Source of the DNA: Diatrype stigma | Lineage: Eukaryota > Ascomycota > Sordariomycetes > Xylariales > Diatrypaceae | DNA length: 64,000 bases | Assembly: GCA_022225965.2 (NCBI GenBank) | Contig: JAKJXP020000157.1 | Span: 1-64,000, forward strand | Direction: 5' to 3' | Part shown: positions 1-12,491 of the stretch, piece after piece | Position numbering within the stretch: position 1 is the first letter of the stretch | How the letters are laid out: each line of letters opens with the position of its first letter | Program-made: the position numbers and the translations under genes | The notes under the pieces: generated by a model | The model's database searches: none | The model's input: only the letters and a program-made list of their open reading frames with translations | Told to the model about the DNA's origin: nothing

Positions 1-113
1 CCTAACCCTAACCCTAACCCTAACCCTAACCCTAACCCTAACCCTAACCCTAACCCTAACCCTAACCCTAACCCTAACCCTAACCCTAACCCTAACCCTA
101 ACCCTAACCCTAA
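1..113. repeat. Telomere, (CCCTAA)n
   Basis: The window opens with about 19 uninterrupted copies of the hexamer CCCTAA, ending at position 113. This is the C-rich strand of the TTAGGG telomere used by most filamentous fungi. The orientation (C-rich strand reading inward from the left) is that expected at a left chromosome end, so the window starts at a physical terminus. No internal telomere-repeat tract was seen elsewhere. Confidence 0.98.
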
Positions 114-680
114 GCCAATAAATTAACCGGATATTATTAATCGTCCGCATTAATAAGCGTTAAGTTAACCGGATATTAACGGTCGTTCGCATTAAAAAGC
201 GTTAAGTTAGCCGCATATTAATGATTATTCGTATTAAATACGTTAATTAAGCATTAAGAATTAACCGCATTAATAAGCATTAAATTAGTTGCATATTAAT
301 AATCGTTCGTATTAAATAAATTAGCCGCGCATTAATAATCGTTCGTATTAAATACGTTAATTAAATATTATTAATCGTTCGTATTAATAAGCGTTAAATT
401 AGCCGCGTATTATTAATCGTTTATATTAAATAAATTAACCGCGTATTAATAATTAATTATACTAATAAGCGTTAAATTAGCCGCGTATTAATAATCGTTT
501 ATATTAAAAAGATTAGCTGCGTATTAGTAATTAACTTTATTAATAAGCATTAAGTTAGCCGCGTATTAATAGTCGTTCGTATTAAAGAAATTAGTCGCGC
601 ATTAATAATTAACCTCATTAATAAGCATTAAATTAATCGCGTATTAATAATTAATCGTATTAATAAGTATTAAATTAACC
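114..680. repeat. Telomere-adjacent degenerate short-repeat band
   Basis: Directly inside the telomere the sequence cycles through degenerate words such as GCGTTAAATTAGCCGCGTAT and ATTAATAATCGTTCGTATT, with a rough period near 40 bp. The words look like RIP-mutated forms of the 18-bp unit GGTTAACCGCGTACTAGT that survives intact near 20.34-20.39 kb, because changing C to T and G to A in that unit gives much of this vocabulary. There is no coding potential. The repeat is visible; its descent from the 18-bp unit is inferred. Confidence 0.75.
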
Positions 681-742
681 GCGTTTAAATATAGTTAATT
701 CTTATATATAATTAACTTACTTAGGTTAATTAAAATCCTAGG
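679..742. repeat. Subtelomere junction sequence, copy 1 (RIP-mutated)
   Basis: This 64-bp segment aligns without gaps to 20,387-20,450. By hand alignment 44 of 64 positions are identical and 17 of the 20 differences are C-to-T or G-to-A in this copy, the RIP direction. It marks the inner edge of the short-repeat band. The similarity stops soon after position 742. Confidence 0.8.
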
Positions 743-3700
743 AATTAATATTAATATAATAATATAATAAGAATATTACGAAATATATTTTATTACGAAT
801 AATTGCTTTATAATTATAATTAACGTTTTAAATAATAAATTATCGTATATTTTTAAAAAACTTTATAAATAAAAAGGTTTTTTCGAATATTTTGTTTTAT
901 TTTTATTTTTTTAATAATATTTTTATATTATTAATATTAATACGTTTATTTATTAAAAACAAATCGTTATTTTAATATTTTTTATAATTATAAACGAAAA
1001 TATTAATTTAATTTATTTCGTTTAATAAAAAAAGATTTTTCGTAAATATAATTATTTTCTCGTTATATATTTTATTATAAACGCATTATGTTTAAATCGT
1101 TTAAATAATAAAAGCGTTTTTAATAAAAATAAAATTAATTAATTTTGCCTTTTATTTTTTTATTTTTAAAGCTTTTTATTATCTTTTAATGCTTTTATAA
1201 TTAAATATTTTTAATATTCCGTTTAAATAATAAAAACAATACGTTTTTATTATTTATATATTTCGTTATATTTATTTTATATTATATTTATTAATATTAT
1301 TTTATAAATGCGGTATTTTTATTTAATTCTTTATATTATTTTTTTAATTCTTTGGTTTTATTATAAACCGGCATTATTAAAATTAAGTTTTTTATAAAAT
1401 ACCGTTATATTTACGATTTATTAAAATTTCGTTATTAAATATTTAACGCAATTTGTTTTTATTCGTTAAATTTAATTATTAATTAAATTATTTCGATTTA
1501 ATAATAATATTAATTAATTACGATTTATAATTTAATGATTTTTATTTAAAAATACGTTTATAATTTCTTTTAAATTCTTAATTTATTTAAATTAAAATAA
1601 TTATAAAAATGATTTAATTATATTTTATTCGCATGATTAATTCGAATAATATAATTTTATTAAAACATTAATGTTATATTAAAATTAAAGTTTTAGCCGT
1701 TTACGATAACGTTTTTTCGTATTTACTTTATAACGAATAATATATATTAAAGTTTCTTATTATTACGTTACGTTCGTACGTTATTTCCGTAATAAAAAAC
1801 AATAATAAGATTTTTTTAAAATTATTTAAAATTAATTTCGTATATACATTTTATATTTTTAATAATTTTTATTTTTATTTAAAAATAATAATTATTTAAT
1901 TATAATTAATTTAATATTTTTATAATTTTAATACGATACGTTTATATATATATATTGCTATTTTATTGTTTTCGATAAATATTATTATATAAAAATATAA
2001 TTTCAAATAATATACTTTTTAGATTTTTAATTTAATATACGGTTTTTAAACCGCAATTATATAATATGTTTCGTTATTATTTAACATTAATAATACGTTT
2101 ATTTTTAATTTCGTTACGTTTTAAAAAAAGATTTCGATTGTTATTATAAATTATTTAATAAAATATTTTTTACGTATTATTTAATAATAATTAGTTTTCG
2201 TTAATAATATATATATATTATTTTTATATTAAATAAGCATTAATATTTTTAAAGCTTTTAATTTATTTTTTTAACTTTAATAAGCGTTTTTTAAACGTAT
2301 CTTTTTATAAATTTAATACGTTTTTTATTTTAATTTATTTATTAAACGTATAAATTATATAAGTTTATTTATTAATTTAATTCCGTTTTTATTATTTTAT
2401 TTTTATTATTTTTTTATTTTAAATTATCGTATTTTATACATATAAATATTTTTTATTTATTTACGTTATTTAATAATTATTTTATAACTTTAAAATTATA
2501 TTATATGCTTATCGTTATAATTTACGTATTTATTTAAGTTATTATTTTCTAATATCGAATATTTCTTTTTCTTTTTTTCGTAAATAATATTAATATAACG
2601 TTAATATCGCTTTTACTTTATATAATACGTTATAATATATTCGTATTTATAATATTTTCATAAAACGATTCGTATTTAAATATTTAAGCTTTTAATATTA
2701 AGCCGTTTTTATATAATTATTATGCCGTTTCGAATTCGTTAATTTTTATTATTAATATAATATATTTTATTTTTTTATTTTGTATAAATACCGATATTAT
2801 TTTATTAATCGTTAAAACGTTTTTTTATTTCTTTATAAATTCGTTTTTTATATATAATGCTTTTTAAATTTTTTATTTAATAAGCCTTTTATAATAATCG
2901 TAAATAATTTATAAAAACATTTCGTATACGTATTAAATATGATATAAATTTAGCTTTTTTATTATATATTTTATTATCGTTTTTTAAACGTAAATATTAC
3001 GTTATTATTACGTAAATAACGCATTATTATTGCTTTTTTCGTAATTAAAACGAAATTAATTATTTATATTATATTTATTAATATTCGTAATTTATATTCG
3101 GTCGTAATGCTTTTTATTTTATTAATTATTTTTCGATTTCGTTTAATTAAAATTATTAATTTGAATTTTTATACGTTATCGTTATTTATATCGCCTGTTA
3201 TTATAATAACTTAAAACGTATTATTTTATTTATTTATTACTTTATTACTTAATAACGTTTTTAATAAATCTTTTTATATTTTAAACGGTATTTTTAAGGT
3301 TTTTAAACGTAATCGTAATTAATATATCGAATTCGCATTAATTACGATTCGCGTTTATTTTATTATAATCGTTAATAATTTTATTAATAATTTTTATTAT
3401 ATTTTCTTTTAAAATAATAAAGTCGATTATTATTTTTAACTTAATAATTGCTTTTATTTCGTTATTTTTTGCGTTTTCGTTTTATTATAATTATTATTAC
3501 GTTATTATTATATTTCGTTTTATATTAAAAGAATATTAATTTTAAATAAACTTAACGATATTTTTATATATTTTTATCGAATATTTATTAATATTATTTA
3601 ATTACGTTATTATTATATAATTAATACGATAACGTAATTAAAATAAATTAATAATATATATTTAAAATATAATATTAAATTTAAAAAAATCGTATTTTAA

Positions 3701-4650
3701 TAAAGCTTTTTAAATGTTTTTTTAAGTTTATTATATAAAGATTAACGAAAACTGCGTTTTATATAATAAATAATAAATAATAAATAATATAAATAATATA
3801 TAAATCTTTAATATTATATAATATTAAAAATATATATATAAAAGAAAATAATATAATAAAGAAATACGAATTTATATCGTCGTTATATAAAGTAAAAAAT
3901 AAACTTAATAAAAAAACGAAATAACATTATTACTTAATTTTCGAATAATCGCCGTATTATAAAAGCAAATTTATATGTATTTATTTAAAAACGTTAATAT
4001 TTTCGTAATTACGTATTATAATGCTTTTTAAGTTTTAATAATTTCGATATTAAATATTTTAAAATTTAAATATTTTAAATTATAATTTATAACGTATAAC
4101 GTTTTTTTATTTATATTTAAAAATAATTAATCGTATTTAATTAATATATAAATACAATTAATATTAAAATTATATATATATATTTATTATTTAAATAATA
4201 CGTAAATATAAATTAATTATATTAAAAATATTTAATTATATATTATTTAATTATATATTAATTAATTATATATTAATTAATTATATATTAATTTAATTTT
4301 TATATTATTAATATAAGTATTATTTTTAAAATTATAAAACTTTATATATTTCGAATTACTTAAATAATATTTTAAATTAAAATTTATTAATTTATTATAA
4401 AATTAATATATAACGTTATAATAAAGCTTTTTTTATAAACGCTTTATTAAAATGTTTTTAAAATAATTATTTTATTATATTAATAATTATATAATTTTTT
4501 TTATAAAATATATAATAATCGTTTATAATAAATTTTATAAATTTTTTTTATAAACTTTAATTAAAATAATATTATTATATTTATTAATATTTTAATAATT
4601 AATTATTTATATTTAATTTTTAGGTTTTTTTAAATTAAATCGTATTTTTT
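743..4650. other. RIP-degraded AT-rich subtelomere, no genes
   Basis: Almost 4 kb of sequence made mostly of A and T with scattered CG and GC dinucleotides, stop codons in every frame and no open frame of useful length. This is the texture of heavily RIP-mutated repeated DNA. It may once have been a transposon or a telomere-linked gene, but I could not recognise any protein motif on either strand. Confidence 0.7.
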
Positions 4651-5515
4651 TATTATTATTATATTAAAGAAATTAAATTTTAAAGTTTTATACGATTTTT
4701 ATTAATATTTTTATTATAATAATTATAATTATTTTTAAATTAATTATATTTAAAAATAATTAATTATATTTAAATAATACGTATATATAATTATTATTTA
4801 ATTAATATATATATATAATTAATACTTAATTAATATATATATATAATTAATATTTAATTAATACGTATATATAATATAATTAAATTAACCGCATTTAAAA
4901 ATAATTAATCGTATTTAAATAATAATTATTACTTAATTAATACGTATATATAGTTAATACCTAATAAATACGTACTTATAGCCAGCACCTAATTAGTACG
5001 TACGTATAGCCAGCACCTAATTGGTACGTACGTATAGCCAGCACCCAATTGGTACGTACGTATAATACAGCCAAATCAACCGTACCCAAAGGTAATCAAC
5101 CGCACCCAAAGGTGGTCAACCGTATCCAAATGGTACGTACATACAGCCATTACCCAATTGGTACGTACGTACAGCCAGCACCCAATTGGTACGTACGTAC
5201 AGCCAGCACCCAATTGGTACGTACGTACAGCCAGCACCCAATTGGTACGTACGTACAGCCAGCACCCAATTGGTACGTACGTACAATACAGCCAGGTCAA
5301 CCGTACCCAAAGGTGGTTAACCGCACCCAAAGGTGGTCAACCGTACCCAAATGGTACGTACATACAGCCATTACCCAATTGGTACGTACGTACAGCCAGC
5401 ACCCAATTGGTACGTACGTACAGCCAGCACCCAATTGGTACGTACGTACAGGTCAACCGTACCCAAAGGTGGTCAACCGCGTACTGGTCAACCGCGTACT
5501 AGTGGTTAGGCTTGC
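4650..5515. repeat. Composite 28-bp / 20-bp subtelomeric array, block 1
   Basis: From about 4,980 to 5,450 a 28-bp unit containing CCCAATTGGTACGTACGTAC followed by AGCCAGCA repeats in tandem. Runs of a 20-bp unit, GGTCAACCGTACCCAAAGGT, are interspersed, and the block ends in CCGCGTACTAGT units. The 28-bp unit contains the self-complementary words CAATTG and GTACGTAC. Left of about 4,980 the same units continue in RIP-mutated form, for example TTAATTAATACGTATATATA. Several apparent open frames here are only the repeat read as protein and are not genes. Confidence 0.9.
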
Positions 5516-7240
5516 AATTATCTTATCTAAGGCATGTATTGTGTTTGCTATATTGCTATAATTAAGAAAGATACCAGTTGTAATTATTAAAGCTTGCTTA
5601 TATAATATTTATAAGCCAAATTTCTAGCTAAACTTAATTAACTTACTTATAAGCCAAATTTTTAGCTAAACTTAATTTACCTGCTTATTTATTATATGTT
5701 TATTGCTAGGTCGTTTTTTTTTAAGAAATTTATTTTATACCATTATAATAACTTATATATTATTCGTTTTAATCGTTGCTATTTATAATTATATCGTTAT
5801 ATTTCGTTATTTATAAGCATTGCGATATAAAATTATTCGATAAATTATTAATTATAATTCATAATAATAAGATTTTTTAGCGCTAAATTATTAATTATTA
5901 CGTTTTTTTTATCGATAAAATCCTTATTTTTAATTACGACCTAAACATTAGTTCTTATTTTATAAGCAATAGCGATGGATTTTTTTATAATATTAAAGTG
6001 TTTAATTATATAAATGCGGTAATTTTTAAGGTTCGAATTGCCGAGTTATAACTTGTTTTAAATTATAAGTTCCAATTTAAATGCTTATTTAAAAATGAAA
6101 TTAAAGGCATGGCTTCGTTTATTATCGAATGCGTTAATTCGTTTAAATTATTATTCGTATTCGAAATTAATTCGAAATACGTTATGAAAAAAAATAATAA
6201 AACGATATATAATATTAATAAGCCGACGTTTATTTGGATGCCGTAACAAATACTTTTAGGCTTATTCGAATATTAAATTGGCCTTTTATATTGGATGCTT
6301 CGAAAAATGCTCCTGGTTTTCGATTCGCTGGTAATTTATAATACGTATTAAAAAATTTAATAAGTATATTGCGATTTTTAAAAAAGGTTCGTCTTAAATA
6401 AATCCTACCTTATTACTATCGTTTTTATAAGCAAGCTTCCGTAATAAGATAATAAATAAACCTATAACTTTTAAATTGCTTATTTTTTAAGGCTTTATTT
6501 ATAAATTCCTTTTACGTAAAGCAATAATATAGCAATAGTTACGATTAAGTTATTACGTCGTCGAATATGTTAAATAATTAGAAAAGAATAATTAAAGAAT
6601 ATATCGGCCTTAAAAATGAAAAATCGAATAAATGCAATTAAGCAGTTAATAATTAATTTAATTAACTTATTACCGTTAATTCCGATTTATCGTTAAATAT
6701 TATCCGTATTTTCCCTTATAAGCGCCAGCCTTTATTTAATTCCAGTTTGGTACAGCAATTACGTCGCCCATCCCTTATGCTTTTTAAAAGCCGCTTTCGC
6801 TAGTCCCCTTTTTAATAGCCCCCTTTTCAGCAGCTTCTTTTTTAATAACCCCTTTTTTAATAATTATTATTAATGCGGTTCTGGCCGTTTCTGGATTTCG
6901 TCTTTCGATCACGACTACTTATAGGCAATAAAAGGCTAAATGCTTTGCATAAATACGAATATTATACGCCTTATTTGGAATACGAACTTTCGACCGAATA
7001 CCTAATAAACGAACCATATCCTTTATTCCCCGTAAGCTAAAAAAAATAGGATTCGTATTTTCGCAATTTTTAGCAATAAAATAATTAAAGGAATTATAAA
7101 TACGAATTATATTTATGCGATAAATTATATTAAATTATTACGTTTGAATTTAAAAAGAAATTAACAAAAGGCGTTATTTATAAGGCTTAGGCTATTAATA
7201 ATTAATATAATTTTAAACAAAGAATTATAGCAATAAAAAC
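5516..7240. other. RIP-degraded AT-rich DNA, no genes
   Basis: AT-rich sequence with islands of moderate GC (for example 6,040-6,130 and 6,740-6,900) and stop codons throughout. A roughly 40-bp segment centred on ATAAGCCAAATTT is present twice in tandem between about 5,608 and 5,690. No family could be assigned to the remnants. Confidence 0.6.
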
Positions 7241-7339
7241 GATTAATCGCAGGCAAAAACGTTCGAAATATTTCTTAAGCTTAAATTTTTAAACTTGATT
7301 TCCGTATTATACCATTTTTATAAAATAACCTTCGGTTAG
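7241..7339. repeat. 99-bp direct repeat, copy 1
   Basis: This segment matches 12,393-12,491 over exactly 99 bp in the same orientation with no indels. Both contain AATCGCAGGC near the left end and TTTCCGTATTATACCA centrally, and both end in CGGTTAG. Nearly all differences are C-to-T or G-to-A in this copy. The two copies are about 5.15 kb apart and could be the inner parts of LTRs, or pieces of two related elements. Confidence 0.75.
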
Positions 7340-10300
7340 GTTTTAATATTTTACGCCAACCCAAAAAATAAGCAAGTAAAATGGCCCAGCAACCCCAAAA
7401 AAATCGCCCCGCACGGGAAATTTTTTTTGACCCGGAAAAAAAAAAAAAGGTCCCCAAAGCTTACGTAAGGCCGTATCTTTTTTTTCTTTTCGTAGCGGTT
7501 AAACAAATTTTATATATATATTACAACATAATTATCGAATTTAATTTCGTTATTAATTAATAATTCGTTAATATAACGATAAGAATGATTTAATAATAGC
7601 TTTATTCGATAGAAATTAAAGAATTGCTAATAAGTTCGAATAGGCTTATAGCGAAGGAAATAATTTAATATTTTAAATTACGCCTTAATAATATGCCATT
7701 TCTTAAAGTCTTAACCTTTAAAATCCCAGCGTTCGACGAATTCGAAATACGAAACGTATTCCATATATGCATTTCTTTGCTTATATTTTTCCTAAATTGT
7801 AGCGCTTTTTTTAATTTCGTCGTTTTCGTTATTAAGGTTTAAAATTCGGATATGCTTTTTAAAAAAGCAATAATCGACGTTACGTATTATACGATTATTT
7901 TTTTATAAAGAAAGCTGCAATAAATAATAATAAACCTTTTAAATAAAATAATCCCTTTTTTTAATAAGCTTATTTATAAGTTTAAAAATAAACGAAAGCA
8001 TAGGATTATTATTAATTATATACGGCAAAATAAATTAGGCAATTTAAGCATATATGGCAGATTATTATTCGGATTTGCCGTAATATTTGGCTATATAATT
8101 AATAATAACCGCATTATTAATATACGGAAAGATATCCGTATTAATTAATTACGATATAATTATTAATAAATTAAATTAATTAAAATAAATATTATTACGT
8201 ACGGCATTAAATAATTATTAAAACTTATCTTTTATTTTAATAACGCGAAATTCGTTTCGCATAAAGCATGGAAAATTAAAGCAGCAAACGGGATTTAATA
8301 ATTCCTCGCTTTTTTTTCGAGCCTTATTAATTGCTTTCTTAATAATTCGGAAATAATACGTAATAAAATACTTATAACGTTAATAACGATTTACGATGTT
8401 ATTTAATTATTATTACGTAAATTCCGTATAAAAAGAATTAATACATAACGGATTATTATCCGCATCGCCGCGGCCGATTTTTTAAGGCTTAGGATTTATG
8501 GCAATAATATAATAACCCTAAACCTTAACGTATATATTCCGACCTTTTTATATATCCATATTCGAAAAAGGATTATTTTTAAATTAATATAATCCATAAA
8601 CGTAATCGCTATTACGATTTTATTATTCGAAGCGGTATTAAAAGTCGCCGAGATTAAATTTTTCCGCCAATACGATCTTTCGAAATAAGGTAATCCGAAA
8701 AAAGAAATGCTACGTAATAATATAAAGATTTTTACGTAATAAGCGCCGAAATAAACTTATTCGTTTATATTCGTTTAATTATTTCCATTAATTAAATTTA
8801 AATATATAACGATATAAGCTTTATTAATAAAAATTTATCGGACTTAAAATAATAAATACAAACGGCAGCTTTAAGTAATAAAAAAAGGCTTTTAGTTTTC
8901 GCCGATGCTTATATTAAAAGGGACGAATGCCTTTAATAATACTTGCAAACCGGGTAATACGGTTAAAAATAACTTATACTTTAGGTTTATTCGGATTTTT
9001 AAAAGCCTTTTATAATTAGCGCTTAAAAATAAGCGAATTAAATTCCTTATTCGTAAAATAACGGCTATAATTACGGGCTTGCTTACGTATTAAAGTATTT
9101 AATGCAATATATCGAAAAATATAATGCTTAATAAAGCAATTATTCTTTTAGCGCATAGCATAATTAAAATAATCTTAATATTTAATAATACGTTATCGAG
9201 ACTTAATAAAATCGGCCTTACTATAAAAATAAAATATAAGATATATAAGAAAAAATAAAGCATAGGATTAATTGAATTTATTAAGAAGAATTTGCCGCAT
9301 AAATGGCATTAAGAAATAATAAATAGCATTTAATTAAATTGCTTATAACGGTATATTCGGTTCCGGAAACGACGGATTATTTTTATTATTTTCCTTTAAG
9401 CGGTTTAATTTAAATGCTTTAATAAATAAATTAAAAACCGCCGCTTTATTATATGTATCGACATTTTTTGGAATAACTTTATTTACGAAATCCGCATCCG
9501 GATTTACCGTTATATATATTTTATTCGTTTCGTAAATATTAAGCAAATCGTAAATATTGCCATTTTTAAATAATTAAAATAAATTATAATAATTTAATAT
9601 AAAATTTATATAGTCCGGATAATTTATAAAAAAAAAGTTCAACTATATATATATAATTTAGCGACGAATACGAAACCGCCGGCGAAATTAACGTTTTATT
9701 TTTAAAACATTATCGGTATTTTTAAAACGAAAAAGAATTATATCGAAATGCTTTAAAAATAAAGGCAATTCGTTATATATTTTGCTAATATCGCGCAAAA
9801 AATGCATAATATATTCCGTATATTTATATTATTAATTACGAACCTATAAGAAATTAATTAATTAACCAAATTATATAATAATAAAACGAATAATAAAAAC
9901 ATTAATTATAATATAAACTTTTGTAATAAATAATTTCTCGATTACTTTAAGCGAAATAAGCTAAAAAGAAACGTCGTTAAAGTTTAAATTATTATTAATA
10001 AAAAAATAAAAAGGCTTATTTATTAATTTCTTATTATTTTTTATTTAATAAGTAATGCAAATATTTATACTTAATAATTTAACGTCGAATTATTTATATT
10101 AATAACGCGGATAAAAATACATTTGCTTCGCTTTTAAGGCCTCGTCGAATTGCTTTTTAATAGCTGCGTTTTTAGGAAATAACGTAAGCTTTTGGTCGTT
10201 ATTTTTATATTATACCGGCTTTTCGTCGAAATTACGATATTTTAAAAGTCGAATTTGTTGCCGTTATTTACGTTTAATTATCCGAAAAAACGCATAATTA

Positions 10301-11036
10301 TATATTCGGAATTATTTTCGTTTTCGCATTCGAATTCGCTTAAAAGGTAAAGAAAACGAAGAATCGAAAAAGGCCTATAAATTACGATTAAAATTAATAT
10401 GTTACAGCTAAAAAGATTATAGCGTTGGTTTTAATATTAACGTCGATATACGTTTAAGCGTTACGTAATAATTAATCGAAATAAAAGTACGAATAATTCG
10501 AATAGCCCGATTAGGCAGGCGATTACGCGGCTTATTACGCGGCTTATTACGTAATTAAAGAATAAATAATGCCATAATCGAATTAAAAAATAATGAAAAC
10601 GGCAAGAAAACAAGCTAAATATATTGGCGTAGCCGTATTTTTAATAATATTAAACTGGAAAATTATTTTATTAATGGATTTGAAAAGTTTAAAATAATAA
10701 AAAATAAAAAAGACAAATAATAATTAAAAATAAAATAAGGTTAAACTTAAAAGGAAATTTATAATATCGATTCGTTTTTTAAACTTAATTAAAACGTATC
10801 GTTATTAAAATTTAATTTGGCCCGTAAATTAAATAATATCGGGATTTGCGACGGCTTTTTTTAATAACGTCGCCGCAACCGATGGTTTTATTAAATAATG
10901 TATTATTTAAAACGGATGGCAATTATGCGAAATAAATTATTTTAAACCTATCCATTACGATAATACATATTATTAAATATTCCGTAAATTAAATTTATAC
11001 GACGTCGATTAAACTTAAGCAAATGGCGTAATTAAA
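7340..11036. other. RIP-degraded element interior, no intact genes
   Basis: AT-rich, stop-ridden DNA between the two 99-bp direct repeats. A small GC-richer island begins at 7,381 with ATG GCC CAG CAA CCC and stays open for roughly 50 codons with a lysine-rich start. That may be the 5' end of a dead element gene, but I recognise no family in it. Elsewhere in the stretch I found no interpretable protein motif. Confidence 0.55.
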
Positions 11037-11480
11037 TTGCTAAAGAATAAAAAGTTAAATAAAAATAGGCCAAAGGCTGAAATTAAAAAGCTGGCTATTA
11101 AAAATTTAAAGACTAATAAGCCAATTATTAAAAAGCCAAAGATTAATAAGCCAGAGATTAATAAACCACTTATTAAAAAGCTATTTATTAAAAAGCCACT
11201 TATTAAGGAGCCAGCTGCTAAGGAGCCAACTAAAAAGGAACTGGCTAAAAAGGAGCCGGCTATTAAGGAGCCAGAAATTAAAAAGCTAACTGGAAAGGAA
11301 TTGGCTAAAAAGAAGCCGGCTAAACAGGAGCTAGCTGAAAAGGAGCTAACTAAAAAGGAGCTGGCTAAAAAGAAGCTGGCTAGAAAGGAGCTGGTTGGAA
11401 AGGAGCTGGCTGGAAAGGAACTAATTGGAAAGGACCAAATTAAAGAAAATCAAGAAATTAAAAGACCGCATATTTAAAGG
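11037..11480 (+). repeat. 15-bp minisatellite encoding lysine-rich pentapeptides
   Basis: A degenerate tandem repeat of the 15-bp unit AAGGAGCTGGCTAAA runs from about 11,060 to 11,450. One frame is open for 146 codons and reads as K-E-L-A-K-like pentapeptides with a very high lysine content. The block keeps far more G and C than its surroundings, so it was either added after RIP or escaped it. It could be the remnant of a repeat-containing element protein; there is no evidence that it is expressed. Confidence 0.6.
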
Positions 11481-11814
11481 CAATACGAAAGAGATTATTT
11501 ATTGCGATATAAAAATAAAATGCCTATATAATAAAATAAAGTTAATATTAATTCGAAATAAAAACATAAATATACATACGTTTTATAAAATGTAATTGCA
11601 ATAAAAAAGGTATTTTTAAATAAAGATATATAAATATCGCTTATAAATAAATTAATTTAATGGCTGAAATTATTAATAAATATAGCAAATCTTGGAATTC
11701 GTAAAATGATTCATATTAATAAGATTCGAAAAGGTTATATATAAGCCGCAAATAAGTTTCGAAAAACCTGTAATGCGTTATATTATAATAAAAAGGTTAC
11801 GTATAAAACTTAAA

Positions 11815-12112
11815 AGAGTTATGTATAAATCGCGCGTAAAATTCGAAAGGGCCGTAACGTATTACGGATGGGTCGCGTATAAAATTCGAAAGGGCCGTAA
11901 TGCATTGCGAATGAATTGCGAATAAAAATAAAAAGATCGTAATGCATTACGAATGGATTACGAATAAAAATAAAAAGGTCATAATGCATTACGAATGAAT
12001 TATAAGTAAAAATAAAAAGGTCGTAATATATTACGAATAAATTACGGATAAAAATGAAGAAATCGTAATGCATCGCAAATGAATTATAAAAAAAAATAAA
12101 AAGATTTCTAAA
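11815..12112 (-). repeat. 42-bp minisatellite (14-residue period)
   Basis: About seven tandem copies of a 42-bp unit containing CGTAATGCATTACGAATG. On the minus strand the repeat is open for 84 codons and reads as imperfect 14-residue repeats of the type MHYDLFIFIRNSFV. It is AT-rich and embedded in RIP-degraded DNA. The period is visible directly; any function is unknown and it is best treated as a satellite. Confidence 0.65.
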
Positions 12113-12392
12113 AAAAGCTAAAATGGTTTAATAATATAATAAAATATGCAAATAAGTTAAGACAAATTGCGAAAAGGTTATAAGCAAATTAAAGCAAATC
12201 GAAGCAAGTTATGAATAAATTAAAGCAAACTTAAATAAAACCCGGAAATGTAATAATATTATTAGCCGTACGTATAAAATAAATGGGTTTTGTTATTATT
12301 TATATATAATATTTATAAGAAATGGAAATTAATTAGCTGGCAAAACGGAATTAACTGGTTCGATTAATCGCCAAAGCGAACGCAGCGGGTCC

Positions 12393-12491
12393 GACCAATC
12401 GCAGGCGAGAACGTTCGAGGTATTTCCTAAGCCTGAATTTCTAAACATAATTTCCGTATTATACCACCTTTATAAAATAACCTCCGGTTAG
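12393..12491. repeat. 99-bp direct repeat, copy 2 (better preserved)
   Basis: The partner of 7,241-7,339. This copy keeps more C and G (for example GAACGTTCGAGG where the other has AAACGTTCGAAA), so it is closer to the unmutated sequence. A GC-richer lead-in at about 12,365-12,392 has only gapped similarity to the matching position upstream of copy 1. Confidence 0.75.

Noticed and set aside
743..4650. A telomere-linked RecQ helicase gene, common next to fungal telomeres
   Set aside because: It is an attractive idea from position alone, but no helicase motif is readable through the RIP damage on either strand.
4978..5500. Regular 28-bp repeats resembling a CRISPR array
   Set aside because: Units are directly tandem with no unique spacers, and the context is a eukaryotic subtelomere.
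5049..5561. 170-codon and 114-codon plus-strand open frames and their minus-strand partners
   Set aside because: They are the 28-bp/20-bp repeat read as protein; the repeating peptide simply mirrors the DNA repeat.
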